From assembly GCA_036393975.1 (NCBI GenBank), contig DASWFZ010000101.1:1-57907 (forward strand): a stretch of DNA of 57,907 nt, read 5' to 3'. The notes under the pieces are model-generated. The model had not been told where the DNA came from. It made no database searches and worked only from the letters and a program-made list of their open reading frames with translations. Source of the stretch: 13-1-40CM-64-14 sp036393975 (GTDB taxonomy: Bacteria; Sysuimicrobiota; Sysuimicrobiia; Sysuimicrobiales; Kaftiobacteriaceae). Of this stretch, positions 1 to 9,059 are shown in pieces; the first letter of the stretch is position 1; the number at the start of each line of letters is the position of its first letter. The translations under genes and the position numbers were made by a program.

Positions 1-4
1 GAAG

Positions 5-229
5 GTGATCTACCTCGTGCCGATTGGGGCGGCGGGCATCTCGGCGGCGGTGATCCCCGTGAACACGGTGCGATTGGTGGGGATCCACGAGGAGGACCGC
101 GACGAGGAAGAAGGCGAAAACGACAACGAGGAACACAACAACGTGGGCCAGGGGAACCAGAAGGTCGTCTTGGTGGTCACCGGCATCCCCATCCCCAACC
201 TGGCCGTGACGTTCATCGTCCGCCTGTAG
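5..229 (+). CDS. Hypothetical protein, possibly the 3' end of a larger gene
   Basis: The frame is open from the window edge to a TAG at 227-229. The GTG at position 5 is only the first possible start, so the gene may begin upstream. The 74 residues have hydrophobic ends and a very acidic centre (runs of Glu, Asp and Asn around residues 29-46). I recognise no family. The composition could equally come from a non-coding high-GC frame, so the call is weak. Confidence 0.25.
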   Translation: MIYLVPIGAAGISAAVIPVNTVRLVGIHEEDRDEEEGENDNEEHNNVGQGNQKVVLVVTGIPIPNLAVTFIVRL

Positions 230-425
230 ATACGCTGCGCATCGTTTCCGATGTGGTCGAGTGGGAGGCACGTGGACAACCGCGTGCCTCCTAGTTTTTC
301 TGGCGGTCTGCGTCCTCTCATCCAGTACAAACCAGCAGCAGATAAGTCCCCTCAATCTGCGTGCCGCTAGTCCTCTGAAGGGACGATCAGCCAGGTACGG
401 AATGGTCCCCCTGCTGAGGTGGACC

Positions 426-920
426 ATGGACGCGTATGACTGGCTGATCGAACACGTGGATCGCACGTATCAGAAAGGCAACTGGGCAGGGACGGGCGTG
501 CGGCCCGCCCTGGAGGGCGTGAGCGCGGAGCTCGCCGCGTGGCGGCCGCACCCCGAGCAGCACACCATCGCGGAGATCGCCTTGCACATGGCCTACTGGA
601 AAGATGCGGTCGGGGCGCGTCTGGCTGAACGTCCGTGGACCTATGATGAGGAGCAGAATTGGCGAACAGTACCCGCCACGCAGGGATGGACGCGCGTAGC
701 CTCGGAACTCCAGGCCGCGCACGAGCGGCTCATGAGTGATCTGCGCGCCTTGTCCGGCACCCGACTCATGGCACCCGTGGGTCCGACGCCGGGGGGCCCG
801 ACACGAGAATTGCGCGCGATCGATCTGGTCGTGGACATCGCCACGCACGACCACTACCATGCCGCCCAGATTTTCGTGCTGAAACGGCTCCACGGAGGCC
901 CCGGAGGCGCTGCGGCTTGA
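426..920 (+). CDS. DinB/YfiT-like family protein
   Basis: DinB-like proteins are four-helix bundles with a three-histidine metal site. Several bacterial members are thiol transferases, but most are uncharacterised. Here the N-terminal helix has HTIAEIALHMAYWK, giving one metal-ligand His, and the C-terminal helix has DHYHAAQIFVLKR with the other two, which is the usual spacing. I chose the ATG at 426 because GAGGTGG lies just before it. The frame extends back to a GTG at 261 and has another ATG at 402, but that leader does not resemble the family. The length of 164 residues is normal. The substrate cannot be told. Confidence 0.75.
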   Translation: MDAYDWLIEHVDRTYQKGNWAGTGVRPALEGVSAELAAWRPHPEQHTIAEIALHMAYWKDAVGARLAERPWTYDEEQNWRTVPATQGWTRVASELQAAHERLMSDLRALSGTRLMAPVGPTPGGPTRELRAIDLVVDIATHDHYHAAQIFVLKRLHGGPGGAAA

Positions 921-1146
921 CCGAGTTGGACGCGTCTGGTAGCGTCCATGAGGTAGGGGATACGCGAGGAGGCGCGGCAGTGGGGATGCAGCAGTCAGTG
1001 AGCCAGACCCTTCTGGGCGCGCCTCGTGACGCCTAACTAGCCGCCTGCTTCGCAGCGCGTCGGCCACGGGCACCCCGGACCCCGTGGCTGTTTCATTTCG
1101 TGACCCGGCGCCACATCGCGTCGCCGATTAAGGACTAGGAGTTTTG

Positions 1147-2889
1147 ATGGCCGTTTCCGTTCCGTACCGACAACACAGGGAGTTTCTGGTGACCTATTTG
1201 CGCCCTCAGCTGCCTCGGGTGGCGCTTCTCAGCGTGCTGCTGTTCACCGGGATTGCCCTGCAGTTGCTCACCCCGCAGATTGTCAGCCGCTTTATCGATG
1301 CCGCCCGCGCGGGAGCGACTGCCGAGGCGTTGGCGCGAATGGCGTTCGCGTTCCTGGCCGTCGCGGTCGCCGGCCAAATTATCTCCGTCCTCTCCGTCTA
1401 CACCAGCGAGAACGTGGGGTGGACGGCGACCAACACCCTGCGCGAGTCCCTCGCGCTACACTGCCTGCGTTTAGACCTGTCGTTCCACAATGCCAAGACC
1501 CCGGGGGAGATGATCGAGCGCGTCGACGGCGATGTCACGCAACTCTCCTCCTTCTTCTCGCAGTTCGTCATTCGCGTGGTCGGCAATGCCGTGTTGCTGG
1601 TCGGGATCTTGGTCTTGTTGTACCGCGCGGACTGGCGCGTGGGTCTGGCCTATGCCGGGTTTACCATCGGCGCCCTGCTCATTCTCCGCCGGCTCATCGC
1701 CTCCGCGGTGCCCTACTGGAGAGACGCCCGGCAAACGAGCGCCATCTTGCTGGGATTTCTTGAGGAGCGTTTGTCTGGGACCGAAGACATCCGGTCGAGC
1801 GGCGCGGTCCCGTACGTCATGCGGCGGCTGTACGAAGTGCTGCGCACCCAGCTCGAGAAGTCCCGGCGGGCCTGGCTGCGTGGGTCGATGTTGTGGGCCA
1901 CGACGGCGGGACTGCTGGCCCTGGCGAATGCGCTCGCCTTCGGCATGGGGGCGTACCTGCTTCGCGGCGGCGTCATCACCTTGGGCACTGTGTACCTATT
2001 CTTCCACTACACCGAAATGCTGCGGCGGCCGCTCGAACAGATCACCCGGCAGATGCAAGAACTGCAGCGTGCCGGCGCGAGCATCGGCCGTGTCGGGGAC
2101 CTGCTGGCGTTGCAGCCGGCGGCGACCGATGGACCGCGTTCCCTCCCCGCCGGAGCGCTGGAGGTCCAGGTCGACCACCTCTCGTTCGGCTACGACGAAG
2201 GCGATCTGGTCTTAGAGGACATCTCCCTGCGCGTGGTTCCGGGGCGCGTGCTGGGGCTGCTGGGCCGCACGGGCAGCGGCAAGACGACGATCGGTCGGCT
2301 GATGGTCCGCTTTTACGATCCCACCGCCGGGGGCATTCACTTGGGCGGGACGGACATCCGCGACGTGTCCCTTGCGGAGCTGCGCAGCCGCGTGGGCCTC
2401 GTGACACAGGACGTGCAGCTGTTTCACGCCTCCGTCCGCGATAACTTGACCTTCTTTGACCGCGGCATTGCCGATGCGCAGATCATGGCGGTGTTGGGTG
2501 AACTGGGACTGGCTGACTGGGTTGGGGCCTTGCCGCGAGGGCTGGATACGCCTATTGGCCCGCACGTACTGTCCGCCGGGGAGGCGCAACTGCTGGCCTT
2601 CGCGCGAGTGTTCTTCAAGGATCCCGGACTGGTCATCCTCGACGAGGCCTCGTCGCGGCTGGACCCTGCGACCGAACAGCTCCTGGAGCGGTCAGTGAGT
2701 GCGCTGCGTCGCGGCCGCACGGCCATCATCATCGCCCACCGTTTGGCGACTGTGCAGCGGGCAGATGAAATCATGATTCTGGATACCGGTCGGGTCGTCG
2801 AAGCGGGACCGCGGGCCGCGCTTGCCGCCGATCCCACGTCGCGGTTTGCCTCGCTGTTGCGCACGGGCCTCGAAGAGGTGCTCGCGTGA
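1147..2889 (+). CDS. ABC exporter half-transporter, permease-ATPase fusion (subunit 1)
   Basis: Type IV ABC exporter half: a six-helix membrane domain (about residues 20-310) followed by a nucleotide-binding domain. The Walker A is GRTGSGKTT near residue 374. The signature is the non-canonical LSAGEAQ near 475. Walker B is LVILDEASS with the catalytic Glu, and the switch His lies in IIIAHR. The ATG at 1147 follows AGGAG at 1137-1141; a TTG directly upstream is unlikely. The next gene overlaps by 4 bases and encodes the partner. The degenerate signature together with an intact Walker B is typical of one half of a heterodimeric exporter of drugs, lipids or peptides. The substrate is unknown. 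Confidence 0.9.
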   Translation: MAVSVPYRQHREFLVTYLRPQLPRVALLSVLLFTGIALQLLTPQIVSRFIDAARAGATAEALARMAFAFLAVAVAGQIISVLSVYTSENVGWTATNTLRESLALHCLRLDLSFHNAKTPGEMIERVDGDVTQLSSFFSQFVIRVVGNAVLLVGILVLLYRADWRVGLAYAGFTIGALLILRRLIASAVPYWRDARQTSAILLGFLEERLSGTEDIRSSGAVPYVMRRLYEVLRTQLEKSRRAWLRGSMLWATTAGLLALANALAFGMGAYLLRGGVITLGTVYLFFHYTEMLRRPLEQITRQMQELQRAGASIGRVGDLLALQPAATDGPRSLPAGALEVQVDHLSFGYDEGDLVLEDISLRVVPGRVLGLLGRTGSGKTTIGRLMVRFYDPTAGGIHLGGTDIRDVSLAELRSRVGLVTQDVQLFHASVRDNLTFFDRGIADAQIMAVLGELGLADWVGALPRGLDTPIGPHVLSAGEAQLLAFARVFFKDPGLVILDEASSRLDPATEQLLERSVSALRRGRTAIIIAHRLATVQRADEIMILDTGRVVEAGPRAALAADPTSRFASLLRTGLEEVLA

Positions 2890-4649
2890 ACACCTGGCGC
2901 CTGCTGCGACGGCTCTTGCTCTATGAGCCGAAGTTGTTCGCCTTAAACATGGCGCTGTGGACGGCGTTTTGGGTGATGCCGTTACTCGTCGGGCTCGTGA
3001 TGCGGGCGATTTTCGATGCGCTCGGTCGCGGGCAGACCGTCGGTCTGGAAAGTCTGCTTGCGGCGCTCGTGGGTGTGGCGGCAGCCCGCATTGCGATCAA
3101 CGTGTGGGGAGTGAGCGCGTGGGCCTCGTACTTCTTCAGCCGCGCCGGCCTGCTGCGCAGCAATCTGCTCGAACGGATCCTCAATCGCCCCGGGGCGAAA
3201 GCGTTGCCCGACTCCCCGGGGGAGGCGATGAGCCGGTTCCGGGACGATGTCGACGAGATCCTGCGGCTGGTGGAGATGGTCGTAGATGGCATCGGCGTGG
3301 TGCTGGCGGGGATCATCGCCGCGGGGATCATGTTTTCGATCAATTCTTTCATTACGACCGTCGTGCTCATCCCGCTGGTCGTCATGGTGGCCGTGGTCGG
3401 CGCGCTGCGCCAGCGAATCCTGTGGTATCGGCGAGCGGCGCGCGAGGCCACTGGACGGGTGACCGATCTGATCGGCGAGATGTTCGGCGCCGTACAGGCT
3501 GTCAAAGTCGCCACGGCTGAGGAGCACGTCATTGCGCACTTCCGCACGCTGAACGAGAACCGCAGACGGGCATCACTCAAGGACAGTCTGCTCACCGAAC
3601 TGCTCAATGCGGTGTTCTGGAGCTCGGTGACGCTGGGGACCGGCCTCATCCTGCTGCTGGCCAGTCAGGCCATTCGCGCGGGGACCTTCACGGTGGGCGA
3701 TTTCGCGCTCTTTGTCTTCTATCTCAGCTTGGTCACCGAGGCGATGACGACCATTGGCAACTTCGCCGCGCGTTTTCGGCAGGTCGGGGTCTCCGTGCAA
3801 CGCTTGGCGGACCTCCTCCCCGACGATTCGGCGGACCGGCTGACCGATGCCCATCCACTCTATCTGACCGGGGCGTTGCCGCCGGTCGCATTTGTCGAGA
3901 AGGTTCCAACGGATCGGTTAGAGACGTTGGTGGCGCGCGGGCTCACCTTTCGTGATCCAGCCACGGGGCGAGGGATCGACGACGTCAGCTTCACGCTGAC
4001 CCGCGGAGAATTCACGGTGGTCACGGGCCGGATCGGCTCGGGCAAGAGTACGCTCGTCCGCGTGCTGATCGGTCTGCTGCCTAAAGACGCAGGTGTGATC
4101 TTGTGGAACGGAGAGCCGGTCCAGCACCCTGCGGAATTCTTCGTCGCCCCTCGCGTGGCGTACATCCCTCAGGTCCCGCGTCTGTTCAGTGAGGCTCTTC
4201 AGGACAATGTGCTGTTCGGACTTCCCCTGACGCGGGCGGATCTGCCCGGCGCAGTGTGGTCGGCTGTCATGGAACGGGACGTGGAGATGTTGGAGCGTGG
4301 GCTGGACACATTGGTCGGCCCGCGGGGAGTGAAACTGTCTGGCGGACAGGTTCAGCGGACGGCGGCGGCGCGGATGTTCGTGCGCAAGCCCGAGTTGCTG
4401 GTCATTGATGACCTCAGCAGCGCACTCGATGTGGAGACTGAGCGGATCTTGTGGGACCGGCTTTTTGCGTTGGAAGATGTGACCTGTCTTGTGGTCTCCC
4501 ATCGTCGCGACGCGCTGCGGCGGGCCGATCACATTATCGTCATGAACGACGGCCGGATCGACGCGGAAGGCAAATTGGAGTTCTTGCTGCAGACGTCAGA
4601 TGAGATGCAGCGGTTGTGGCACGGCGACCCACGTGCGGTCGCCCGTTAG
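2886..4649 (+). CDS. ABC exporter half-transporter, permease-ATPase fusion (subunit 2)
   Basis: Partner of the preceding ABC half, starting with a GTG that overlaps its stop (GTGA). The N-terminal half is the membrane domain and the C-terminal part the ATPase. Walker A is GRIGSGKST near residue 382 and the signature is a canonical LSGGQVQ near 484. Walker B reads LLVIDDLSS, so the catalytic Glu is Asp. The complementary defects (normal signature with non-catalytic Walker B here, the reverse in subunit 1) imply one active and one degenerate ATP site in the dimer, as in known heterodimeric exporters. A stretch of about 45 residues (near 310-355) links the domains. The substrate cannot be inferred. 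Confidence 0.9.
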   Translation: MNTWRLLRRLLLYEPKLFALNMALWTAFWVMPLLVGLVMRAIFDALGRGQTVGLESLLAALVGVAAARIAINVWGVSAWASYFFSRAGLLRSNLLERILNRPGAKALPDSPGEAMSRFRDDVDEILRLVEMVVDGIGVVLAGIIAAGIMFSINSFITTVVLIPLVVMVAVVGALRQRILWYRRAAREATGRVTDLIGEMFGAVQAVKVATAEEHVIAHFRTLNENRRRASLKDSLLTELLNAVFWSSVTLGTGLILLLASQAIRAGTFTVGDFALFVFYLSLVTEAMTTIGNFAARFRQVGVSVQRLADLLPDDSADRLTDAHPLYLTGALPPVAFVEKVPTDRLETLVARGLTFRDPATGRGIDDVSFTLTRGEFTVVTGRIGSGKSTLVRVLIGLLPKDAGVILWNGEPVQHPAEFFVAPRVAYIPQVPRLFSEALQDNVLFGLPLTRADLPGAVWSAVMERDVEMLERGLDTLVGPRGVKLSGGQVQRTAAARMFVRKPELLVIDDLSSALDVETERILWDRLFALEDVTCLVVSHRRDALRRADHIIVMNDGRIDAEGKLEFLLQTSDEMQRLWHGDPRAVAR

Positions 4650-4654
4650 ATGCG

Positions 4655-5269
4655 TTAAGGCACGCGCGGGGTCTTCGCGGCGTCGGCTTCCGCCTGGAAG
4701 TAGGGACGTGGGGCGAAACCAAACGGACGGGCGACGAGGCTGCGCGGAAAGCTGAGCACGAGCCGGTTGTAATCGGCGACGCGTTCGTTGTACCGGCGTC
4801 GTTCGACGGCAATGCGATTTTCCGTGCCGGCGAGTTCGTCCATCAACCCGAGCACGACCTCTTGGCTCTGGAGTTGCGGGTACTGCTCAATCAGGGCGAT
4901 CAAACGTACCGTCCCGCGCTGCAAGTCGGTCGCGGCGTTCACGCGTTGCGGGGACCCGGGTGCCGCCGTAGCGTACTGTTCCCGTGCTTTGGCAATTTCG
5001 GCGAAGAGCGTCCGTTCATGAATGAGGTAGCCTTGGGCAACTGCGACGAGGTTGGGGATGAGATCCGCCCGCCGCTGGTAGACCGACTCAACCTGTGCCC
5101 ACTGGGCATCGACGGCCTGTTGGCCCCGCACTAGCTGGTTGTAGGTCGCTGGTGTCCACGCCCCGAGGAGGACCAGACTGATGAGGGCGACCCACAGGGC
5201 GAGCGGGGATTTGATCGCGCGGACTGCGGGCAGGGCGGGAGTCGCTGACGGGGGATCTAGACGGCTCAT
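4655..5269 (-). CDS. LemA family protein (copy 1)
   Basis: LemA proteins are membrane-anchored, mostly helical proteins of unclear function. This one has a cytoplasmic tail, one membrane segment (about residues 24-42), then the typical TYNQLV, QRRADLIPNLV and LIALIEQYPQL motifs. Its 204 residues fit the family. It is the last gene of a four-gene minus-strand operon (lemA copy 2, two TPM-domain genes, this gene), and its ATG overlaps the stop of the TPM gene (ATGA). LemA genes are very often next to TPM-domain genes, which supports both calls. It ends 5 bp from the convergent ABC exporter gene, with no clear terminator between them. Confidence 0.88.
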   Translation of the reverse strand: MSRLDPPSATPALPAVRAIKSPLALWVALISLVLLGAWTPATYNQLVRGQQAVDAQWAQVESVYQRRADLIPNLVAVAQGYLIHERTLFAEIAKAREQYATAAPGSPQRVNAATDLQRGTVRLIALIEQYPQLQSQEVVLGLMDELAGTENRIAVERRRYNERVADYNRLVLSFPRSLVARPFGFAPRPYFQAEADAAKTPRVP

Positions 5270-5733
5270 GACCCCTGATCCAGATCCACGATCGGGGGGA
5301 TCTTGGTCGGTTCGCCAGGGCGAAGTTCAGGCCGCTCAGCTCGCAGCCGCTGGCCGATGGCCTCGACACCGCGCATTAGGCCCTCCCCGAACCGCTGATC
5401 CCGGAAACTGGGCGCCATGGTCTCCGAAATGACCTGTTCAAGGAAGGCTTGCGGCACCGCGTCTTTCAGGCCGGCCCCGACCGTGATCTCGATGCGTCGC
5501 TTGGCTACCACTACCAGGACGAAGACGCCGTTGTTTTGGTCCTTTTTGCCAATGCCGTGGTGATCGAAATACTCGCGGGCGAACCGGGCGGGGTCGGCCG
5601 TATCGTGGAGGAGCATGACAGAGATCTCCGCGGTCGTGTCGCGTTCAAGGCGCTCGATCAGCTCGCGCAGGTGGTGCTTCTCTCCCGAGCTGATGAGATG
5701 CGCTAGGCTCCGCCGTTTCAGGCCGAATCGCAT
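5266..5733 (-). CDS. TPM-domain protein, short soluble form
   Basis: The 155-residue product carries one TPM domain (about residues 20-125). Family motifs include TAEISVMLLHDT, KDQNNGVFVLVVVAKRRIEITVGAGL and a later RFGEGLMRGVEAI. I chose the ATG at 5733, where homology begins. The frame is open back to 6033, but that extension only mirrors the glycine-rich end of the neighbouring gene in another frame. Unlike the upstream TPM protein it has no signal peptide, membrane anchor or glycine-rich tail. TPM domains occur in photosystem II repair proteins and in many bacterial membrane proteins; the biochemical role here is unknown. Confidence 0.8.
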   Translation of the reverse strand: MRFGLKRRSLAHLISSGEKHHLRELIERLERDTTAEISVMLLHDTADPARFAREYFDHHGIGKKDQNNGVFVLVVVAKRRIEITVGAGLKDAVPQAFLEQVISETMAPSFRDQRFGEGLMRGVEAIGQRLRAERPELRPGEPTKIPPIVDLDQGS

Positions 5734-5740
5734 AGGGTCG

Positions 5741-6604
5741 CTACCAGCTTCCGGAGGCGCCTCCGCCTCCCGAGCTGCCTCCTCCAAACCCGCCGAATCC
5801 TCCACCACCACCGCCGAAACCGAAGCCTCCGCTACTCCACCCTCCTCCGCCCCAATACACGGTGCTACCTGTGTGCTCCACCCGGAGGTCGTTGTACCCG
5901 CACCGGGGGCAGGCATAGCGTACCTGAATGCTCGGAATTCCGGAGAGCACGACATGGCGCGCGACATCCCGCCGCAGGATCGAGCCGCAGCGCGGACACC
6001 GCGGCCTGGATCCCCACACGCCCGCTCCCACAATGGTCAGAAAGAAAAGGACTTCTCCTATGAACCACGCGTTGGGGGAACTTCGCCTGGGGGGTGGTAC
6101 AGTTTGCGTGCTGGCCACAGGAGGTGCTCCGATCAGGCGGGCGAGTTCATCGACGGCCGCAGTGAACCCCCCGGCGTAATCCCCCTGCCGAAAACGCGGC
6201 GTAATGATGTCACGGATGATTCGTCCTGCCTGCGCATCCGGGATCTTGCCTTCCAGCCCGTAGCCGACCTCGATCCGCACCCGTCGGTCCGAGACCGCCA
6301 CGACGATGAGAATGCCATTGTTCTTGTCGGGTTTGCCGATCCGCCACTGCTCAAACAGCCGAACCGATGTCTCCTCGATCGTCCGCCCCGCGAGAGAGGG
6401 TAAGATGGCGATCGCAATCTCTGTCGTCGTTTCCCGCGCGTATGCTTGCAGACGTCCTTCGAGCTGCTGGCGTGCGCCCTGATTCAACACCCCGGCAAAG
6501 TCGTTGACGAACCCGGTTGGGGTCGGGAACTCTGCGGCCGCCAGCCCGAACGCGAGGGGGAAGAAGGCGACCAGCTGCCAGCCACGCCACGCACGCACGC
6601 TCAC
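5741..6604 (-). CDS. Secreted/membrane TPM-domain protein with zinc ribbon and Gly-rich tail
   Basis: Domain order in 287 residues: signal peptide (1-24, ending about LAAAEFP); TPM domain (about 28-160, with TEIAIAILPSL, KNNGILIVVAVSDRRVRIEVG and GYGLEG motifs); a membrane segment near 180-200; a zinc ribbon with two CPRCG knuckles; and a C-terminal tail almost wholly of Gly, Ser and Phe. It starts with GTG overlapping the stop of lemA copy 2. This architecture matches the YgcG-like proteins that accompany LemA. The zinc ribbon after the membrane segment is a less common addition and should face the cytoplasm if the TPM domain is outside. Confidence 0.85.
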   Translation of the reverse strand: MSVRAWRGWQLVAFFPLAFGLAAAEFPTPTGFVNDFAGVLNQGARQQLEGRLQAYARETTTEIAIAILPSLAGRTIEETSVRLFEQWRIGKPDKNNGILIVVAVSDRRVRIEVGYGLEGKIPDAQAGRIIRDIITPRFRQGDYAGGFTAAVDELARLIGAPPVASTQTVPPPRRSSPNAWFIGEVLFFLTIVGAGVWGSRPRCPRCGSILRRDVARHVVLSGIPSIQVRYACPRCGYNDLRVEHTGSTVYWGGGGWSSGGFGFGGGGGGFGGFGGGSSGGGGASGSW

Positions 6605-7176
6605 GGGTTGGTGAGGTTCACCTTGGGCGCTTGACGTGCTTCAGCCGCCGAGATGAAGTAGGGCTTTTCTGCAAATCCCAGCGAACGGGCCATCAGCACC
6701 GTCGGAAACGTCTTCAGCCGCGTGTTGTACTGGCGGACTTGTTGGTTATATGCTTGGCGGGCTGCGGCGATCTCATTTTCGGTACTCGCCAGTTCGCTCA
6801 TGAGGCGCTGAACGACATCGCTCGACCGTAGGGTCGGGTAATTTTCGACGATGACTAGCAGCCGGGCCAGGGCACTCTCGACCTGGTTCGCCGCGGCGAC
6901 TCGCTCGGATGAGCCTGGAGGGGATCCCGCATACCGGGCCCGTGCCTTGGCTAGGTCTTCGAAGATCGTCCGTTCTTGCGTCAGGAATCCGCGCGTGGCT
7001 TCGACCAGATTTGGAATCAAATCTAAGCGCCGCTGGTACTGGGCCTCGACGTTCGCCCATGCTGCGTCCACTTGCTGGTTTGCCGCGACCAGGCTGTTAT
7101 ACGTCCCGGTGACGGGGGCGACGACAAACAGAATCACCAGGACGACAATCGCGGCGGGAACGACCCACTTTGGCAT
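6601..7176 (-). CDS. LemA family protein (copy 2), first gene of the operon
   Basis: The product has 191 residues with an N-terminal membrane helix (about 5-23), then TYNSLVAANQQVDAAW and QRRLDLIPNLVEATRGF, the core LemA motifs. A near-perfect Shine-Dalgarno sequence (AAGGAGGTC on the minus strand, about 7181-7190) precedes the ATG and marks this as the leading gene of the four-gene unit. It is related to but clearly diverged from copy 1 at 4655-5269, so the duplication is old. The two LemA copies probably anchor or work with the two TPM proteins lying between them; the function is not established. Confidence 0.88.
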   Translation of the reverse strand: MPKWVVPAAIVVLVILFVVAPVTGTYNSLVAANQQVDAAWANVEAQYQRRLDLIPNLVEATRGFLTQERTIFEDLAKARARYAGSPPGSSERVAAANQVESALARLLVIVENYPTLRSSDVVQRLMSELASTENEIAAARQAYNQQVRQYNTRLKTFPTVLMARSLGFAEKPYFISAAEARQAPKVNLTNP

Positions 7177-7366
7177 GACGAGACCTCCTTAGGTCAACAG
7201 AACAGCGCGCTGCGATCAGATCGTGGCTCCTGAGCAGTCGCGACGAGAATGGTGGTCTGGCGGCGCAGAATTTGGAAAACGCTACGAAACGCCTCGACCC
7301 ACACTCCACTCTAGCATTTTCCCTCCAGCTCTCGCCTCTCGGGAACCGGCACAGACTCCAGCCGCG

Positions 7367-7396
7367 TTGTCCGTGAGGCGCTCGTCAGGCTACAAT
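7367..7396 (+). promoter_or_regulatory. Sigma-70-type promoter of the TerC-like gene, probably leaderless
   Basis: TTGTCC at 7367-7372 and TACAAT at 7391-7396 are separated by 18 bp. Initiation 6-8 bases past the -10 would fall at about 7402-7405, at the ATG itself (7405). No Shine-Dalgarno sequence is possible in that arrangement, so a leaderless transcript is inferred. Confidence 0.5.
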
Positions 7397-7404
7397 GACG
7401 GGGC

Positions 7405-8352
7405 ATGACCCTCAGCGCGCTTGTCATCATCCTCCAGCTGATCTATCTGGAAAGCATTCTCTCCGTCGACAACGCCGCCGTGCTAGCCGCGATGGTCAGA
7501 TGGCTGCCTCGCGATGAGCCGATCCCATGGCCCCGGATGTTGCGTTTTGCGGCTCGGTCGGCCCACCGAGTGCTGGGCGGGCAGCGCCTGGCGGCGCTAA
7601 AGGTCGGCTTGTTGGGTGCGTACGTTGGGCGAGGAGCGATGCTCATCCTCGCCGTTTGGGTTATTCACAATCGGTGGCTGCTGCTCGTCGGTGGGCTGTA
7701 TCTGATCAGATTGGCGGTGGACCACCTGGGAGAAAGGCCCCAGGGGGCTCGCAGCGCATCCCGACGGGGGGCGGAAGCACGAGGCGAGCGGGGGTTCTGG
7801 GGCGTGGTGCTCGCCCTGGAACTGGTCGACCTCGCCTTCAGCCTCGACAACGTTGTCGCCGCCGTGGGTCTCTCACGGGAATTGTGGGTGGTGATGGCCG
7901 GCGTCTTCTTGGGAATCGTTACCATGCGGGTAGCCGCCGGAGCCTTCAGTTCCCTGATCGCTCGTTACCCAGTGCTTGAGGCGACGGCCTATCTGCTGAT
8001 CCTGATGATCGGCCTTGAGTTGTTGGTCGAGGACCTGTTCCACATTCGGCTCGGGGACGTGGTCAAGTTCGCGATCTCCCTGGGCACGGTGCTCCTCAGT
8101 TTGGTCTACGGTCAGCAGCCGCGCCTCCAACAGATGGGGCGCCGATGGATGTGGCTCAAACGGTCCCTAGGATACGTCGCGCTCCTGTTTGATTATGTGC
8201 TCACGCCTATCTCGTGGATCGTTTGGTGCATAGTCACCTTTCTCCGCGCCGTCGGCGCGCGTCGAAGGCAAGGTCGCGCCGCACCGGCGTCCTCAATCCG
8301 CGGAGTGGAGAGGCCGCGGTCTATCGATTCTGACAGACCTCATACACCTTGA
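7405..8352 (+). CDS. TerC-like integral membrane protein
   Basis: TerC/YjbE/Alx-type proteins are multi-span membrane proteins linked to metal ion (often manganese) export or tellurium resistance. Two repeats carry the signature acidic motif: ESILSVDNAAVLAAM near residue 15 and ELVDLAFSLDNVVAAV near 140. This inverted-repeat arrangement with conserved Asp-Asn pairs is typical. About seven membrane segments are visible, with a basic soluble tail after residue 285. The 315 residues are normal for the family. The start is fixed by the promoter immediately before the ATG. It is transcribed away from the lemA operon. The ion transported is not known. Confidence 0.82.
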   Translation: MTLSALVIILQLIYLESILSVDNAAVLAAMVRWLPRDEPIPWPRMLRFAARSAHRVLGGQRLAALKVGLLGAYVGRGAMLILAVWVIHNRWLLLVGGLYLIRLAVDHLGERPQGARSASRRGAEARGERGFWGVVLALELVDLAFSLDNVVAAVGLSRELWVVMAGVFLGIVTMRVAAGAFSSLIARYPVLEATAYLLILMIGLELLVEDLFHIRLGDVVKFAISLGTVLLSLVYGQQPRLQQMGRRWMWLKRSLGYVALLFDYVLTPISWIVWCIVTFLRAVGARRRQGRAAPASSIRGVERPRSIDSDRPHTP

Positions 8353-8618
8353 CGGGGGCGAGGGGGTCGACTATTCTTACGTGAAACGGTCAAGAATCGG
8401 AGTATTTGATGGCAGTTCGGCTTCAGGTTTCCAACATGCAATATAATCCTCGGCAATGTATCTGTCGTCAGCGGAGGCAGGGCGTGCCTTCGCTGATCCG
8501 CCAGCAGTAAACCTCAGCAAGCACAACCTGTTTCCGCAGCCAAAGCCCACGCAGCGCGTGGCCGTTCATGGCGGTCACGGTACATGTGCATATTCCACGT
8601 TTCGGAGAGGAGCACGTC

Positions 8619-9059
8619 ATGGCCAGCAAGGTCGACCATAACGCCATCAAGTTTAACCAGGTCAGTCTGAGTCTCATCGCCGTGGTCGCCTATCTCGCGA
8701 ACGCGTCCTGGCTGGTGGGGATCCTTGCGTTGATTCTGGCGGCGAGCACGGTGTCAGCGCGGTGGGGGCTGTTCCGCATCCTGTATCAGCAAGTGGCACT
8801 TCCGCTCGGGGTCATCCGTCCCCACATCGTGGATGACGACCCCACCCCGCACCGCTTTGCGCAGGGCGTGGGCGCTGCGTTCTTGATCCTGTCCTGGCTC
8901 GCGTTGGTCAGCGGTCAACCTGTGCTCGGGTGGGTGCTCGACTTGCTTGTTGCGGTCCTGGCGACGGCGAACGTGGTGCTCAATTTCTGCGCCGGCTGTT
9001 TTGTCTACTATCAACTGCGGCGGGCCGGCCTGATTCGCGGGGCGACGGTGACGCCGTGA
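8619..9059 (+). CDS. DUF4395 membrane protein
   Basis: The 146-residue protein has about four hydrophobic segments and the conserved Cys pair in FCAGCFVYY near its end, characteristic of DUF4395. It begins with DHNAIKFNQ, also typical. The ATG at 8619 follows GGAGAGGAG (8604-8612); an ORF extension to 8568 lacks family similarity. It overlaps the next gene, a thioredoxin-fold protein, by TGATG. DUF4395 proteins often sit beside thioredoxin-like genes and probably act with them in membrane redox chemistry, but this is association, not proof. The 266 bp upstream (8353-8618) hold a TATAAT-like hexamer at 8442-8447 and no other gene I can support. Confidence 0.75.
   Translation: MASKVDHNAIKFNQVSLSLIAVVAYLANASWLVGILALILAASTVSARWGLFRILYQQVALPLGVIRPHIVDDDPTPHRFAQGVGAAFLILSWLALVSGQPVLGWVLDLLVAVLATANVVLNFCAGCFVYYQLRRAGLIRGATVTP

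Noticed and set aside
5734..6033. Extended start of the short TPM protein
   Set aside because: The extra 100 residues are an antiphase reading of the neighbouring TPM gene's Gly-rich and zinc-ribbon region.
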